Shown piece by piece: positions 11,921 to 23,823 of a stretch of DNA of 64,000 bases; within the stretch, counting starts at the first letter, position 1; each line of letters starts with the position of its first letter. Source of the stretch: Metellina segmentata (taxonomy: Eukaryota; Arthropoda; Arachnida; Araneae; Tetragnathidae); the NCBI GenBank assembly GCA_947359465.1, contig OX375879.1, forward strand, positions 123,164,486 through 123,228,485. Direction: 5' to 3'. Position numbers and translations under genes: made by a program. The notes under the pieces are model-generated. The model worked only from the letters and a program-made list of their open reading frames with translations, did not search any database and was not told the DNA's origin.

Positions 11921-13215
11921 CTAGGGCAACTTTTTACAACAAATGCAACTTTTTTTCACACGTTCTACGCTGCATGTAAAGTACTAAAACTAAAATTCCT
12001 TGTACATGGGGTGTACTGTAAGTGAGTTATAACCGCAACATAAATGCAACTTTCTGCATAAATGCAACTTTTTGCATAAATGCAACGACCTGCAATTAAA
12101 AAAATTTAGTTTAAAATTAGTTAATATAAAATTAATATTTCATGTTTTGCTCTCTGAATTAACCCTTCGATCACGGGTGTTTGTTCTTGCGAACGCAGAA
12201 GTATTGAGAAGCAAACAAGTTCATGGAAAGAAGGCGTTCGACCTAATAGACGAAAGTGAAATAAATGGCAAGAAGTACTTTTAACACATTGGTTGGCACT
12301 CTTGATAATATAGAGGAAACTTGCTTATTCGATTGCAGAGTTTGCGAGGTGAGTGTCGGTCGTCTTGTAAATGGCATTTTAAAATCTCTGAATGTTGAGC
12401 GAAAGGATTTTGCGCATCTGCTATCCGATGCAGCATATTATATGACTACGGCTTGAAACACACTCAAGGTGCTTTATCCGCGATTGCTCCAAGTCACTTG
12501 AGTGGTACACTTGTTTCACAACTGCAGAAAAAGTCTGTGGATTTTACATAAATGCGGACAATCTCATCGCTTGTGTTAAGTCAGCCACAGTACAAAACAA
12601 GCTCTGAAAAGCCGATTTTCATTCCGGCGATGAACTGCTTGAGCCAGTAATCACAGGTTGGCTACGTGGCTTAGGACAACATTGTACTACGCCAATCACC
12701 TTCCTACTGTAAAGGACATTACGAGTGGCGAAGGCGTTTAAGTGCGTAGCGTAAAAACACTGTGTGCCCCAGAGCTGCCAAAAAGTTTTCTGAAAGTCAA
12801 AAGCTGCTACGAATGTTTGATTCATCTTGCAGGAAAATCGGAATCGAAAGCGTACAACATCGAGACAGCTTATGAAGATATCAGATCCATGGATTTTAAA
12901 GAGGATCCTTACAACTTTAAACGCCATAAATATGATCTTCTGCATTTAATTATGTAGAATATAATACTGTTAGAACACGAATAAAATTGTAAAATTATTT
13001 TTTCATTTGTTTTACAAATAATTTATTTTAGATTTTAGAGTATCAAAAATCAACGCAACTTTATTTCCATAAATGCAACTTTATTTCCATAAATGCACTT
13101 TTATTAACATAAATGCAACTTTATTTCCATAAATGCACTTTTATTAACATAAATGCAAATTTATTTCCATAAATGCAACTTTTTCCATTTTTACTCCGAC
13201 AAAAAGTTGCCCAGG
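11921..13215 (+). mobile_element. hAT-like element with ATAAATGCAACTT iterons
   Basis: The ends are inverted: GGGCAACTTTTTACA at 11923 and its counterpart AAAAAGTTGCCC at 13201-13212. Subterminal regions are packed with ATAAATGCAACTT units: two or three at 12040-12090 on the left, and at least five alternating with diverged versions at 13050-13185 on the right. Such iterons are typical transposase-binding sites. No clean 8-bp target duplication is visible, so the exact boundary is uncertain by a few bases. Confidence 0.7.
12140..12957 (+). pseudogene. hAT-like transposase of the CGGBP1-related type
   Basis: Segments in shifting frames match the later half of a hAT catalytic region. They include FAHLLSDAAYYM (12400-12445), a histidine-containing HLFHNC-like segment near 12505, then KTLCAPELPKSFLKVKS and KYDLLHLIM at the end (12957). 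Frameshifts or stops occur near 12455, 12550 and 12740. The BED-type zinc finger is not visible. Related proteins in spiders are often annotated as CGG-triplet-repeat-binding-protein-like; that link is from memory and moderately sure. Confidence 0.55.
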
Positions 13216-13329
13216 TCATGCCATAAAAAAAAGGAAAGTTCATAAAATTATATGTGATGGATGAACCCAATGTCATGTAAAAAGCTAAAAAATTTTGGAT
13301 GAGGATTCTCTCCAACCATGTCTTCTAAA

Positions 13330-16300
13330 GTAAAGGTATATGAATTAAAATGTTTAAGTCGTTGTCTATTAAGATGAGAACATTCTATCAAAATGTGTTT
13401 TTCCGTTAGTGGGCAAATGCAGTAATTGCAAATAGGATGATCTTCTTCGAGGAGGAGGTGTCCATGGATTATTCGTATATGTCCAATACGGAGGCGTGTT
13501 ATTACTACATGCTGCTTTCTTAAAGGTAGCGATTTTCATTCAGATATATTTGGTTTAATAGTGTGAAGATTGTTCTTCGTTTGTTCATTCCATTCGTTCT
13601 ACCATTTTTCTTCAAAAAATTTGTAAATCCTAGATTTTAAGTCACGATAAGGAATGGTATGATTAATATTATCTACTGCCGATTTTCGGCTTTGTCAACT
13701 ATTTCATTTCTTATATCCCAATGTGAGATTGGATCAACAAAATATCAAGTTAAAGTTTTTTGAAGAAATATGATAATTTTTTTTTTCAGTGACTCCAAAA
13801 TAATGGGATGATTGGCATGATCAGGACGTTTCAATGACTGTAAAACACTTAATGAATCTGTGAAAATGATAAATTTTGTGCCAATGATCAGATACATTTT
13901 CAAATGCTTTATATATGGCCATTATTCAGCGGTAAAAACAGAACATGAAGAATGAAGTTTAAACTGTGAAGAGAATCATTAATAGTGAACGCAGATCCAA
14001 CATAGTTTGCCTTTTTAGATCAGTCCGTGTAAATTTGCATAAAATCAGAGTATTTTCTACATGCTTTTGAAAGAGTTGTTTATAGATAATATCAGAGGTA
14101 TCTGCTTTGTAGAAATTTTGGAATGGGTTTTGAAATTCAAAATCATGATTAAACCAAGTAGAAAAAGCATACAGTTTTTTCTGGGTGGCATCAAGTGAGG
14201 AAATTTTGGATTCGTTCATCAAATCCAGCATTTTTAAGTGGAATGTAAAGATGGAGGATGTTTTTGCTTGATAAAAGCGTTTTAAATATGAACTGTGATG
14301 AATAGTATGCAATGGGTGAAGAGGGGTTGAGGAAATTCTAAAATAATATTATAGTGACAACAACTGTAGCCTTAAGTTCAGGAAAGGTTCAAAAGCGTCT
14401 ACATATAAGCTGCTTATGGATGAAGTTCTAAAGACACCAGAACATAAGCTTAAAGCTGTGTGATGGACAGTATTCAGAGTTTAAAGTGCATATTTTCTGG
14501 CTGAAACATACACCACGCAGCTGTAATCTAATTTTGATCGTATCTGGGCTCTCTAGATTTTTAAAAGTCAATAAACAATCAGATCCTCGTGATAATTTCG
14601 ATAAAACTCGTAACATATTAAGAGCCTTTTCGCAACGTTTGCGTAGATTTTAAATTTGCGGTTGGAAAGAAAATTTCTTGTCAAATATTGTACCAAAAAT
14701 TTTATACTGTCCACAACAATAATAAAAATTTATTTGCAGAATATTTCCAGGTCTAGGTAAAGATTTCGTTTTTTTTTGCAAAAATGAACACATGCGGTTT
14801 TAGAAGGTGAAACACTGAAATAATTTTCGTTTCTCCAATTTGTGATTTTGTTTAAGGCCTGTTAAAGTTCTCTTTCTATTAAACGAATGTCTTTTGCTGC
14901 GCATGAAATTTGCAGATCGTCAACGTAAATAAGACCTTTAACTGATGGAGGCAATTGAGAAACAATATCATTAATTTTTAAAATAAACAAAGTTACACTT
15001 AAAACACTGTTTTCTGGTACACCCTCCTCTTGAATAAAATCATTTGAGAAAATCGATCCAATCCTTACTTTAAAATATTTTTTCTCTAAAAGTTTTTGAA
15101 TACAAATCTTCAGATTTCATCTTATATTCTTATTAAAAAAATATCCTTTAAAATTCCATGTCTCCATGTTCGATCGCAAGCTTTTTCGATATCTAAAAAA
15201 AAATCGAGACAAGATGTTTATTTTGAACAAATACGTGCGGTTTTTTTATTTCAGTCTCGAGAGCGACTAGATTGTCAATAGTGGATCGATTTTTTCTGAA
15301 ACCACTTTGATGTGGAGAGAGACATTTATCTTTTTCTAACATACACATTAACCTCGAGTTGACCATCTTTTCTAAAATTTTGCATAATCAGCTTGTCAGG
15401 GCTATTGGACGGTAGTTAGAAGGGTTCTTGGTGTCTTTATTCGGTAACAGTTTGGGTAGTTATTATTTATTATATTTAAATTATATATTAGCATATCTCC
15501 ATGAACGCGAAAAAGTGTGCTCGTTCCAAATTCTGTTGTAAAATTTCAGGAGATTTTTTAGAGAACTATTTGATAGATGTTTGTGCATGACGTATCTAAT
15601 ATTATCTGGACCAGGAGTTGATTTGTGAACTAAGGATGAAGCCTTTTTCAATTCGTAAAAAGTAAAATCACAACTATATGATAATGTACGGTTTGAAGTA
15701 AAATTTACTTTATTCTTTTCAAATGCAATTTTAATTTTTTTGAAATTTTCAGAGTAAGTATTGGAGTTGGATATTTCGGAAAGGCATGAAGCAATTGCGT
15801 TTGCTATATCTTTGAGTGCTGATAGTATTTGGTTATTCTATTCTAGAATCAGAATTTGTCTATTGGGGTACACACCGGAAATTCTTTTAATCCTAATCCA
15901 TAATTGTTTACTGGTGGTTTTACTATTTACAACGTTTATACAATTCATGCAAGAATCCCTCTGACTACGTCTTTGTATTTTTCGAAATGCCGCTTTAATT
16001 TTTTATAAGTAATATAGTTTTCACTTGTTGGATATCTCTTGAAGATATTCTATGCTTTCCTATGTTTACGATATGCATCGCTACATTCATCATTCGACAA
16101 ATGTATTTTTTGTTTTATAGGTGTATTAATGACTTTTTTAATGGAAGAAGCACTTCTATAATTATGTCTGCTATTTTTAAAGTAATTTCATCGATGTCAT
16201 CAATTTCTACCGTGTTAGAAATATCAGCAAGACTTGTAAAAAGTGGCCAGTTGGCAGTTTCAAAAATATAGTTGGTTTGGCTGACAGAGTGGGGTTGGTA

Positions 16301-16500
16301 TTGGCCTGCATATTTTAGTTTTATAGGATAATGGTCGCTATTGTAAAGGTAAGGATGCACAGAAAAAGTTCAAAATTGTAAAATTGAAGGAATGCAAATT
16401 GCCAGATCTATTGAATGGTAAGTAAGTGAAAATGAGTGAAAGTAAGTAGGTTGGCCGTTATTCATAGTACATAAATCATTGTCTGTTATTATTTTTCTAA
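13330..16500 (-). pseudogene. LINE reverse transcriptase, RNase H and C-terminal region
   Basis: The RT active site reads KGLIYVDDLQIS (minus strand, about 14940-14905). RNase H is recognised by KFIIFTDSLSVLQSLKRPDH (about 13880-13815). The C-terminal segment RLRIGHIRIIHGHLL with CNYCICPLTEKHILIEC lies at about 13500-13370. Many stops and frameshifts interrupt the frame. Confidence 0.8.
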
Positions 16501-16515
16501 TTTTTTTTGCCTCTA

Positions 16516-16694
16516 TCTCTACTATTATAAAAGGAAGCGTTTGTTTGTCTGTTTATTTCGCGGCCGCAAAATCCTGACGATCTATGGCACTTACAGAATT
16601 GAGATTTGGCACACAAGTAGACCAAATTTTTTGCAATTTTTGAGTCGCGGCGAATTTTTAAATTCAAACGCTGGGCTCGGCACGCAGTGGCTAG
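16516..16694 (+). mobile_element. Short non-autonomous Helitron
   Basis: It starts with TCTCTACTATTATAAAAG, the classic arthropod Helitron 5' end, and finishes GTGGCTAG, a CTRR 3' end. It sits precisely between a host A (16515) and T (16695) with no duplication, as Helitrons do. A weak GC-rich hairpin precedes the 3' end. Removing it restores the LINE endonuclease frame across the junction. Orientation is given by the TC-to-CTAG direction. Confidence 0.9.
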
Positions 16695-16695
16695 T

Positions 16696-17224
16696 GATTA
16701 ATATTTGAACTGCCCCAGAGAATATGATGGCCATTTAGGTCACCAAGTATGATGAATGGTTGCGGAAGTTGATCTATTAAAATATTTAAGTCAAAATTGG
16801 CGATATAGGTGTTAGGAGGTAGGTATAAATTGCATATTTTTATTAAAATATTGACATGAAGTCTTACAGCAACAGCTTGGAGATTTGTTTTCAGGTTAAT
16901 TTCAGTGACTGGTAAGTCATGGGAGGTAAGCAATGCAACACCTCCACATGATCTTTGGTCAACATCGTAATCTCTTCTGAATATAGTGAAATAACGAATG
17001 TTGGTGGTATCATTGTTTCTTAGATAGGTCTCCTGGACGGCGATAGCAGCTGGCTTATGTTTGTTTATGATGTCTTTAACATCATCAAATCTTTTATGAA
17101 ATCCCTGGAAGTTCAAGAAAAGATAGGAAGCCATAAAAATAAAATATAAAGGAGAAGGAAAATTGTGTTTTTTCGTCCTGGGACGAGTTTTGCCCTTCTT
17201 GGACTTGGGTGGCGAAGTCTCCAA
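16696..17224 (-). pseudogene. LINE endonuclease domain
   Basis: The frame from 17224 contains PAAIAVQETYLRNND (catalytic Glu), a CGGVALLT segment, NLYLPPN and FIILGDLNGHHILWG (Asp, Asn, His). After the Helitron insertion it resumes with NNGQPTYFHS, then YNSDHYPIKL (SDH motif) near 16330. All key endonuclease motifs of an I-clade LINE are present. The enzyme nicks the target for target-primed reverse transcription. Confidence 0.85.
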
Positions 17225-17659
17225 GTCCTCACCTTCTAAAGAGGAAATACCACTTTCGGTGTTGTAAAGATTTATAAAGTCACTGGTAGAAGGGTCCGTT
17301 ATTACGTTTCTGGATGAAACATCGGGCTGTGACTGGCCCTTTGGTTGGCCTGGCCAACGGTGCTATATCCAGGTCCAGGCAGAAGAGAGGTTTGAAAAGA
17401 ACATTTTGCTATTTTAATATTATTTTATTAAGGTGATATGGTTCTTTTTAAAGAAGTATTTAGAGATCGATGTGGTTGGTTTATGTTTTTTGTATTCGAT
17501 GAGGTTGTAGCTAATGCTTTAGAAAAATAAGGCGTTATAGGTTGGTTCGTTGAAGTTTTATGTGGTCAGATGGCTTAAACATTGAAGGTTTTTTTTTTAC
17601 TATTGAAGAGTAAGATATTCCAGGTTTCGGGGTGCGATCATTAATAATTTTTCGGGCCT

Positions 17660-17900
17660 ATGGAAATAAAATGTTTTCTTGTACTTTAGTTGTCTGGATT
17701 TCTTTTTCAGTTTGAAACTTTTGGCAAGACTTGGCGTAAGTTGGATGGTCACCTTTGTAGTTCACACAGCAAAGGGATAATGACGTACAGACATAGGTCT
17801 TGTGTTCTGTACTAGAGCATTTTGCACAGGTTTATTTGCACGGCAAGCGATGAAGGAGAGGCCGAATCTTTGACATTTAAAACAACGAACTGGATTAGGT
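17660..17900 (-). pseudogene. LINE ORF1 zinc-knuckle region
   Basis: The minus strand reads VRCFKCQRFGLSFIACR and then, after a frameshift, CVNYKGDHPTYAKSC. These are the second and later CCHC knuckles of the nucleic-acid-binding ORF1 protein of I/Jockey LINEs, followed by the usual FQTEKEIQTTKV charged helix. The first knuckle's His is replaced by Ser. Confidence 0.75.
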
Positions 17901-18239
17901 ATGAAAATTTTAACTGGGCAATTCATCTGTGCTATTTTTACGTGTTTTGGAATATTTGGAGAAATGAAGAGGAGCCCTCACCTCCGAAGGGGCAACCGTA
18001 ATGAAGGAGGAAGAAAAAGTAGAAGGGTAGTGGAGGAAAAAGAAAGGGATAAAAAATCACTCGGGGTTGTAAAGCCCGAACAAATCTAACGAGGGAATGC
18101 CCCTGGGGCTCCTATTTAAATAGAAGATGTTAAATTTGATGTATCTTTATAAAAGGATAAAAACGATTAACTTTTAAAGTTAATAAACACGTACCGGGAC
18201 TGCTTTGCTTTAAATACTTTTTTTTCCTCCAATGACGGG
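17901..18239. other. Unassigned stretch between LINE and SINE-B
   Basis: The plus strand has a short open frame rich in Lys, Glu and Arg that I do not recognise (to 18089), possibly antisense of LINE 5' sequence. Nothing else is supported. Confidence 0.4.
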
Positions 18240-18505
18240 GTCTGTACTGTTGCTTTCTTGGTCACTACAAGGCCGGAAGCGATGGTCAGTACTTACAATG
18301 TCGGGCACTAAGGACTTGTCCTTGGCCACTACAAGGGCCGGAAGTGATGGTCACTTGTGAAGGGGCAACCAGTGGGAGGACCATCATTGCCCCTAACACA
18401 GGACATCACAATTTACATCCATGCCCTGACCGCGGATTCGAACAAGGAACCTTCCGATTCAGAGGCCAATACCTTGACCACTAGACCGGTTGGTCGGCTA
18501 ATGCT
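18240..18505 (-). mobile_element. SINE-B copy
   Basis: On the minus strand the head reads CCGACCAACCGGTCTAGTGG (A box) and then TTCCTTGTTCGAATCCGCGG (B box), a tRNA-derived promoter. The body ends with a duplicated segment, GGCCGGAAGYGATGG, at about 18270 and 18338. Pol III transcription from these boxes is expected when intact. The head type recurs at 53144, but fused to a SINE-A tail. Confidence 0.8.
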
Positions 18506-18519
18506 TTAAATATAAACGA

Positions 18520-21115
18520 ATTCAATTGCACTAACGTATTCAAAATTGTCATTAAGGAAGTTGACGGAAGTAAACCAGTATTTCAAAAAACATATAAAAC
18601 GAATTCAGAAGAAAGAAAATAGATTAAAGAAATTGTGTTGGAATGGAAAAAGTATGGAATAGTTTAGGACACTAGATCACAGTATTCCAGTCCAGTATTA
18701 CTAGTCAAGAAGAAAACGGGTGAGCAGCGGTCAGTCATAGATTACAGAAGATTAAACTCGCAAACTGTCAAGGACAAATTTCCGTTAACGAATATAGATG
18801 ACATTTTAGACTGCCTTGGAGGAAGTAAAATTTTTACAACTTTAGATTACTTAGATACTTACTTAGATTACTTAAATACCCCTAACGGAAGAAGCAAAAC
18901 TTAAAACTGCTTTCATAACACCAGACGATACTCGTCAATTTGAGCGAATGATATTCGGATTAGCAAATTCAAAAGACTAGCAACAGAATTCATAGACATA
19001 GCAACAGAATTCATAGACATAGCAACAGAATTCAAAAGACTGATGAACTTTGTGTTAGGTCCATTATTCAATAGAAAGGTACTGTGTTATTTAGACGACA
19101 TTTTAATCCTAGCTAGAACAGGAAAAGAGATTATTGAAAAACTCATTGAAATATTTGAATGCATAAGATAAGCGAATTTGACTTTAAAACTTCCAAAATG
19201 TGAATTTGGAAGGTTACAAGTTGAATTCTTGGGTTTCATTATCAACAGTAATGGATTGCAACCAGGACCGCGTAAGAAAAAGGCTATAGAAGATTTTCCT
19301 GTCCCAAAGAATGCGCACAGACCAGGTACGAAAATGTCTCATGTTGATGCGATGAGCAGAGCACCAGTGTCAGAACCAGACGATACAATGGCCAATGTTA
19401 TTGAAAATTTCGAAATTTGCTTGACACTGATAGGGGGCGAGCAAATTCTCGTTATTCATTACTCGGACCCTGAAATTAAGAAACATATCTTTGTTTTTCA
19501 AAAAGATAAACACGATAGACGAAAAACAGTTAATTCAGAACTTTGCTTTCAAGAAAGTTAGACTATCGAGTAGTTAAGGAAGAAGGAAAAGAAAAACTTC
19601 TTTACGTTATTCCGAAACACACGAGTAAAAGCGTTGTTGTTAAGTTTCACGATCTGATGGGACATCTCTCAGTTGATAGAACTCTCAGTAAAATTAAGGA
19701 GATGTATTAGTTTCCGAGAATGAAAAGATTTGTGAGGAAGCATATCTTTATGTGTTTTGAATGTAGGATAAACAAAGTTCCTGGTGGAAAGCAACTGGGC
19801 ATGTTACATCCAATACCACCTGGATGGATACCATTTTCTGTCATTCACGTGGATACCCAAAGACCCTTTGTGAAGAGTGCTGAAGGAAATCAACACCTTT
19901 TAGTCATCACAGACAACTGTACTAGATTCGTAAAACTGACACCAGTTAAGAGCACAAAAGTGAAAAGCGTACTGGAGGCATTTAAAAATTTAGTGAATAA
20001 TTTCGGCTTACCAGGTAGAGTACTTACGGACAGAGGTTCATGTTTTACAGCTCAACAGTTTAAGGGAACTGAGACGTTCTCGACAACGCAAAACATGAAA
20101 ATTTGTGGTGTACAAGACCTCCTTATTTTTCAATAAAAAAGAAATCCCTCAACTAAAAGACTATATTTATAAAAACTACATGCTTCATTCATTATATTAC
20201 AGTAAAAGTATACTCATGCTTTGAATTATTTTTTTAAATATGAGGAATCGAATAAATACTTACAATAAACAGCCTTCTAATACATGGTGATGAATAGGTA
20301 CGCTTAAAAAATTTTCTACTGCTTGGAAAATCCTAATGCATGCTTTAATATTGGCACAAATGTATATGGATTGAAGTAAACTAATTTTTATTGCAGTATG
20401 TTGAATGTAAAAATTATAAAAAAATGTTGAATCGAAAAAATTTGAAATTCTGAAAAAAAAGGCTGATTTTTTTCATAAAATTGGTGAATAAAAAAATATT
20501 ATCAATAAAAAATTAAATAAATTATGTTCATTGGATGAGTTATTACCATAGAAAGGTTCATAAAAAATTACACCTTTTTAATATGAATAGAATTTTTTAC
20601 GAGCGTACCTATTCATCACCATGTATTAGAAGGCTGTTTATTGTAAGTACTTATTCGATTCCTCATATTTAAAAAAAAATGCAAAGAATGAATATACTTT
20701 TACTGTAATATAATGAATGAAGCATGTAGTTTTTATAAATATAGTCTTTTAGTTGAGGGTTTTCTTTTTTATTGAAAAATAAGGAGGTCTTGTACACCAC
20801 AAATTTTCATGTTTTGCGTTGTCGAGAACGTCTCAGTTCCCTTAAGGAGTATTGACAAGAAAATAAAATTCGTCATACTCTGAATTCGACAAAGCATTCA
20901 CAAGCTAATGGGATGGTAGAACGAGTAAATCGAGTGATTATCCCCACCATCACAACATCCATGAAAGACCATCGTCACAAGGACTGGGATGCACGCATTA
21001 AAGAAGTTGAAAGAAATCTCAACAACGTCATCAATAAGACGATCAACAAAACACCGTTCAACATGCTACAACCCGAGGCATATAGTGAAAGAACCTGAAC
21101 GCTATGGACAATGAT
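18520..21115 (+). pseudogene. Ty3/gypsy retrotransposon pol, deleted and interrupted
   Basis: In order: reverse transcriptase with SVIDYRRLNSQTVKDKFPL (about 18733-18790), YLDDILIL active site (about 19089) and KLPKCEFG...VEFLGFIIN; then an abrupt jump from FPVPKNAH to a segment ending MSHVDAMSRAP, so most of RNase H is deleted; then integrase zinc-binding FHDLMGH with CFEC, core HVDTQ (first Asp), LTDRGSCF (second Asp), and NGMVERVNRV (Glu) after the MITE. A 21-bp unit containing AACAGAATTCATAGACATAG is tandemly repeated at about 18980-19030. Neither LTR was found. Confidence 0.9.
20064..20841. mobile_element. Palindromic MITE with ~260-bp TIRs
   Basis: The ends are GGGAACTGAGACGTTCTCG and its exact inverse, flanked by TTAA (20060-20063 and 20842-20845). 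The arms match for about 260 bp, with a loop of about 250 bp (20320-20585). It interrupts gypsy integrase between QQFK and EY; excision at TTAA restores the frame. It has no coding capacity and would depend on a TTAA-specific transposase (piggyBac or Kolobok). Confidence 0.92.
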
Positions 21116-22894
21116 TAGTGACTTTTCGCAATTTTAATTTACGGATTGTGAGGAAGTATAGTCTTTAGTGACGAATCCCGTTTCCAACTGTGTCCTGACG
21201 ACATCCGCAGACATGTCTGGAGACGTCCAGGGCAGCGAGGGGATTCTGCTCATACTATGTCATGCCACACATGCCCACAACAGGGCGTTAGGGTCTGCGG
21301 TGCCATCTCCCTTGATAGCCCTTTTGATAGTCATTTCTGGCACACTTACAGCACAGCGGTATGAAGACGACATTCTACTACCGGTTGTGTTACCTTTTGC
21401 GACACCCCGGACTTACTTTTCAACAAGATAATGCCGCACACGCCGCGTGTTGCTATCAATTGTTTTCAAGCTTTCACAACACTTCCTAGATTAGATAGGT
21501 CTCCCGTAGAGCAAATTTGGACGTTATGGGAAGGCAATTGGAACCATCCCGGAATGTTGACAGTTTAGCCCAATGTTTCCCAACGTGGGGGGCAATTTGA
21601 TTGTTAAGGGGGGCAATTCGAAAATGGACTAGACACGAGTTTAACCCTTTTGCTTCGGGCCATTTAAACGCATTGCCAAAATTGAAAGAAAAAAGCAAAT
21701 TCTTAAATAATTGCGGCCAATAAATATTATAAATTCGTTTGACGAGACCAAAATATCAACTGGGTTTTTGGCGTCGTCAAATTAACCTCCCTGCGGCAGA
21801 CGGCAGTCTCCGCGTGGACTCCCGGACGCTTTAAAATCTCTCTAAACAACGCAGTTGTTCGCATCTGAATGGCCCGTCGCAACTTCTGTAGTGTTTCGCA
21901 GCATTCAGTTGGTGTTAATTTGAAATAGGCGTCCGTAAAAACTGTTGTAAAAGTCCCGTTAATTTAAAATATATATACATTGTATAGATATAATTGGTAT
22001 GTATTTGATTTTATTGTTATTTGTTTTAATTTTAAAAGCATAATTTTTTTGAAAAATTTGTCAAATGGAAAAAATATGTTATTTTGGGGTGGTGGTGTGG
22101 TAAATGTGTTACATACATTTAAATAAATATGCATTTTTTAGTATACGTTTACTCTATGTCACATTAAATTAATTTTAACACATACTTTAGTTTTAGTTTT
22201 TAATTGGTCTTATATATATTTCTTTCAGCCGATAGTAAAATGAGTGGTGCAAGTAAGAAAAAACCTCGTCAATATTAGGAGGAATATTTAAAATTTGGGT
22301 TCATACCTGCTGTCCACGATGAGCGGTTTCCTTTTTGTCTTTTATGCCATCAATGCTTGACCAACGAATCAATGAAACGAGGTCGTCTTGAGGCGCATTT
22401 GAAGACGAAACATAATGCTCATATTAATTCAGATTTGAATTACTTTCAAAATTTAAAGAAAAGTTTTGAAAAGAGGACAACAGTAAAGTCTCTATTTACT
22501 GCTCACACTTCAACTCATAATCGTATTCTTGAGGCTAGTTATCAAATTTCTTTATTCATCGCTAAATCTGGAAAAAATCATACTCTAGGAGAGAATTTAA
22601 TAAAACCGTCAATATCAGCATTTCTAAAACGGTTCTTGAAAAAGATGACAAAGATGTTAAAGCTATGCCACTCAGTAACAATACTGTTAGCAGAAGAATA
22701 GACGAAATGAGTGAAGATATTGAAAAACAACTTGTTGAAAAACTGAAAACAAGGTAATTCTCAGTGCAAATGGATGAATCAACTTTGAGAGACAGTGAGG
22801 CAGTATTGATAACCTACGTAAGATATATTGATAAAGGGCATTTTGCTGAAGAAATGTTGTTCTGTAAAAGATTAGAAAGCACCACTACCTCCAA

Positions 22895-22896
<2 letters not shown>

Positions 22897-22986
<90 letters not shown>
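22897..22986. repeat. (TA)45 microsatellite inside the hAT gene
   Basis: About 90 bp of pure TA lie within the transposase frame and keep it open as an Ile-Tyr run. It expanded after the element decayed, or replaced about 30 codons. Confidence 0.95.
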
Positions 22987-22988
<2 letters not shown>

Positions 22989-23823
22989 AGCTAAAAAACT
23001 ACTTAGATGTCAATAGTATACCAATGAAAAATATAACATCTTGTGCTGCAGATGGTGCTCCTAATATGATGGGCAAGAAAAATGGCTGCTTAAAATTGAT
23101 GAAAGATGAGAATCCAGAAATGATTCCTGTGCATTGTGTTATTCATAGGGAAAACTTGATAACTAAAAACATCTCGCCTGTTCTAAATGAAGTACTACAT
23201 TCAGTAATAAAGTGTATAAATGCTATTAAAGCTAATGCCGAATGTGAGCGTCTCTTCAAGCTATTTTGTGAAGAACAAAATGTAGACCATGTGAGACTTT
23301 TACTTCACACTGAAGTAAGATGGCTCTCTAAAGGTAACTGCTTGAAAAGATTTATGGAACTGTTTGATACACACTTAGTGATTTTTTAAGCGACAAACCT
23401 GAAATGAAGTATTTGTTAACAGTCGATGGTAAAACATTTGTGAGTTATTTAGCCGATATCTTTGAAAAACTAAATGTATTAAATAAGCAACTTCAAAGAA
23501 CAAATAAAACTCTTGTTGATGCAAAAGCGAAGATATTTGGTTTCATTACCCTTATTGAGTTATGTCGGAAATATATTAACAACAAAAACTTTGAACAGTT
23601 TCATTGGCTCCAAAAATGTGAAGTAAATTATACCGCTTTACTTGTTATAGTCGATCATCTGAAAATTATTTCGGCTGATTTAAAAGAAAGATTTTCTGAT
23701 TTAAAACAAATTGATTTTCCAACATGGATGATGCCGCCAATGTTAGTGGATTTGTCTGATACACCCAATATGCAGTATCAAGAAGAACTCGCAGAAATGC
23801 AAAATGATGAGTCAGTTAAAACT

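Larger units (their letters stand above)
13216..17900 (-). mobile_element. I-clade LINE, nearly full length, decayed
   Basis: Read on the minus strand from 17900 down, the order is: CCHC zinc-knuckle Gag (ORF1), apurinic-type endonuclease, reverse transcriptase, RNase H, and a C-terminal Cys/His segment. This order with an RNase H is that of I-type LINEs. Both 5' and 3' limits are approximate; no poly(A) end or target duplication is clear. A small Helitron interrupts the endonuclease domain. This copy cannot be active. Confidence 0.85.

Noticed and set aside
13050..13190. CRISPR-like array of short repeats
   Set aside because: Units are directly adjacent, diverged and without unique spacers. 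They are subterminal iterons of a hAT-like element in a eukaryotic genome.
22764..22994. Ile-Tyr repeat protein
   Set aside because: The repeat is a TA microsatellite translated in frame inside a dead hAT gene.
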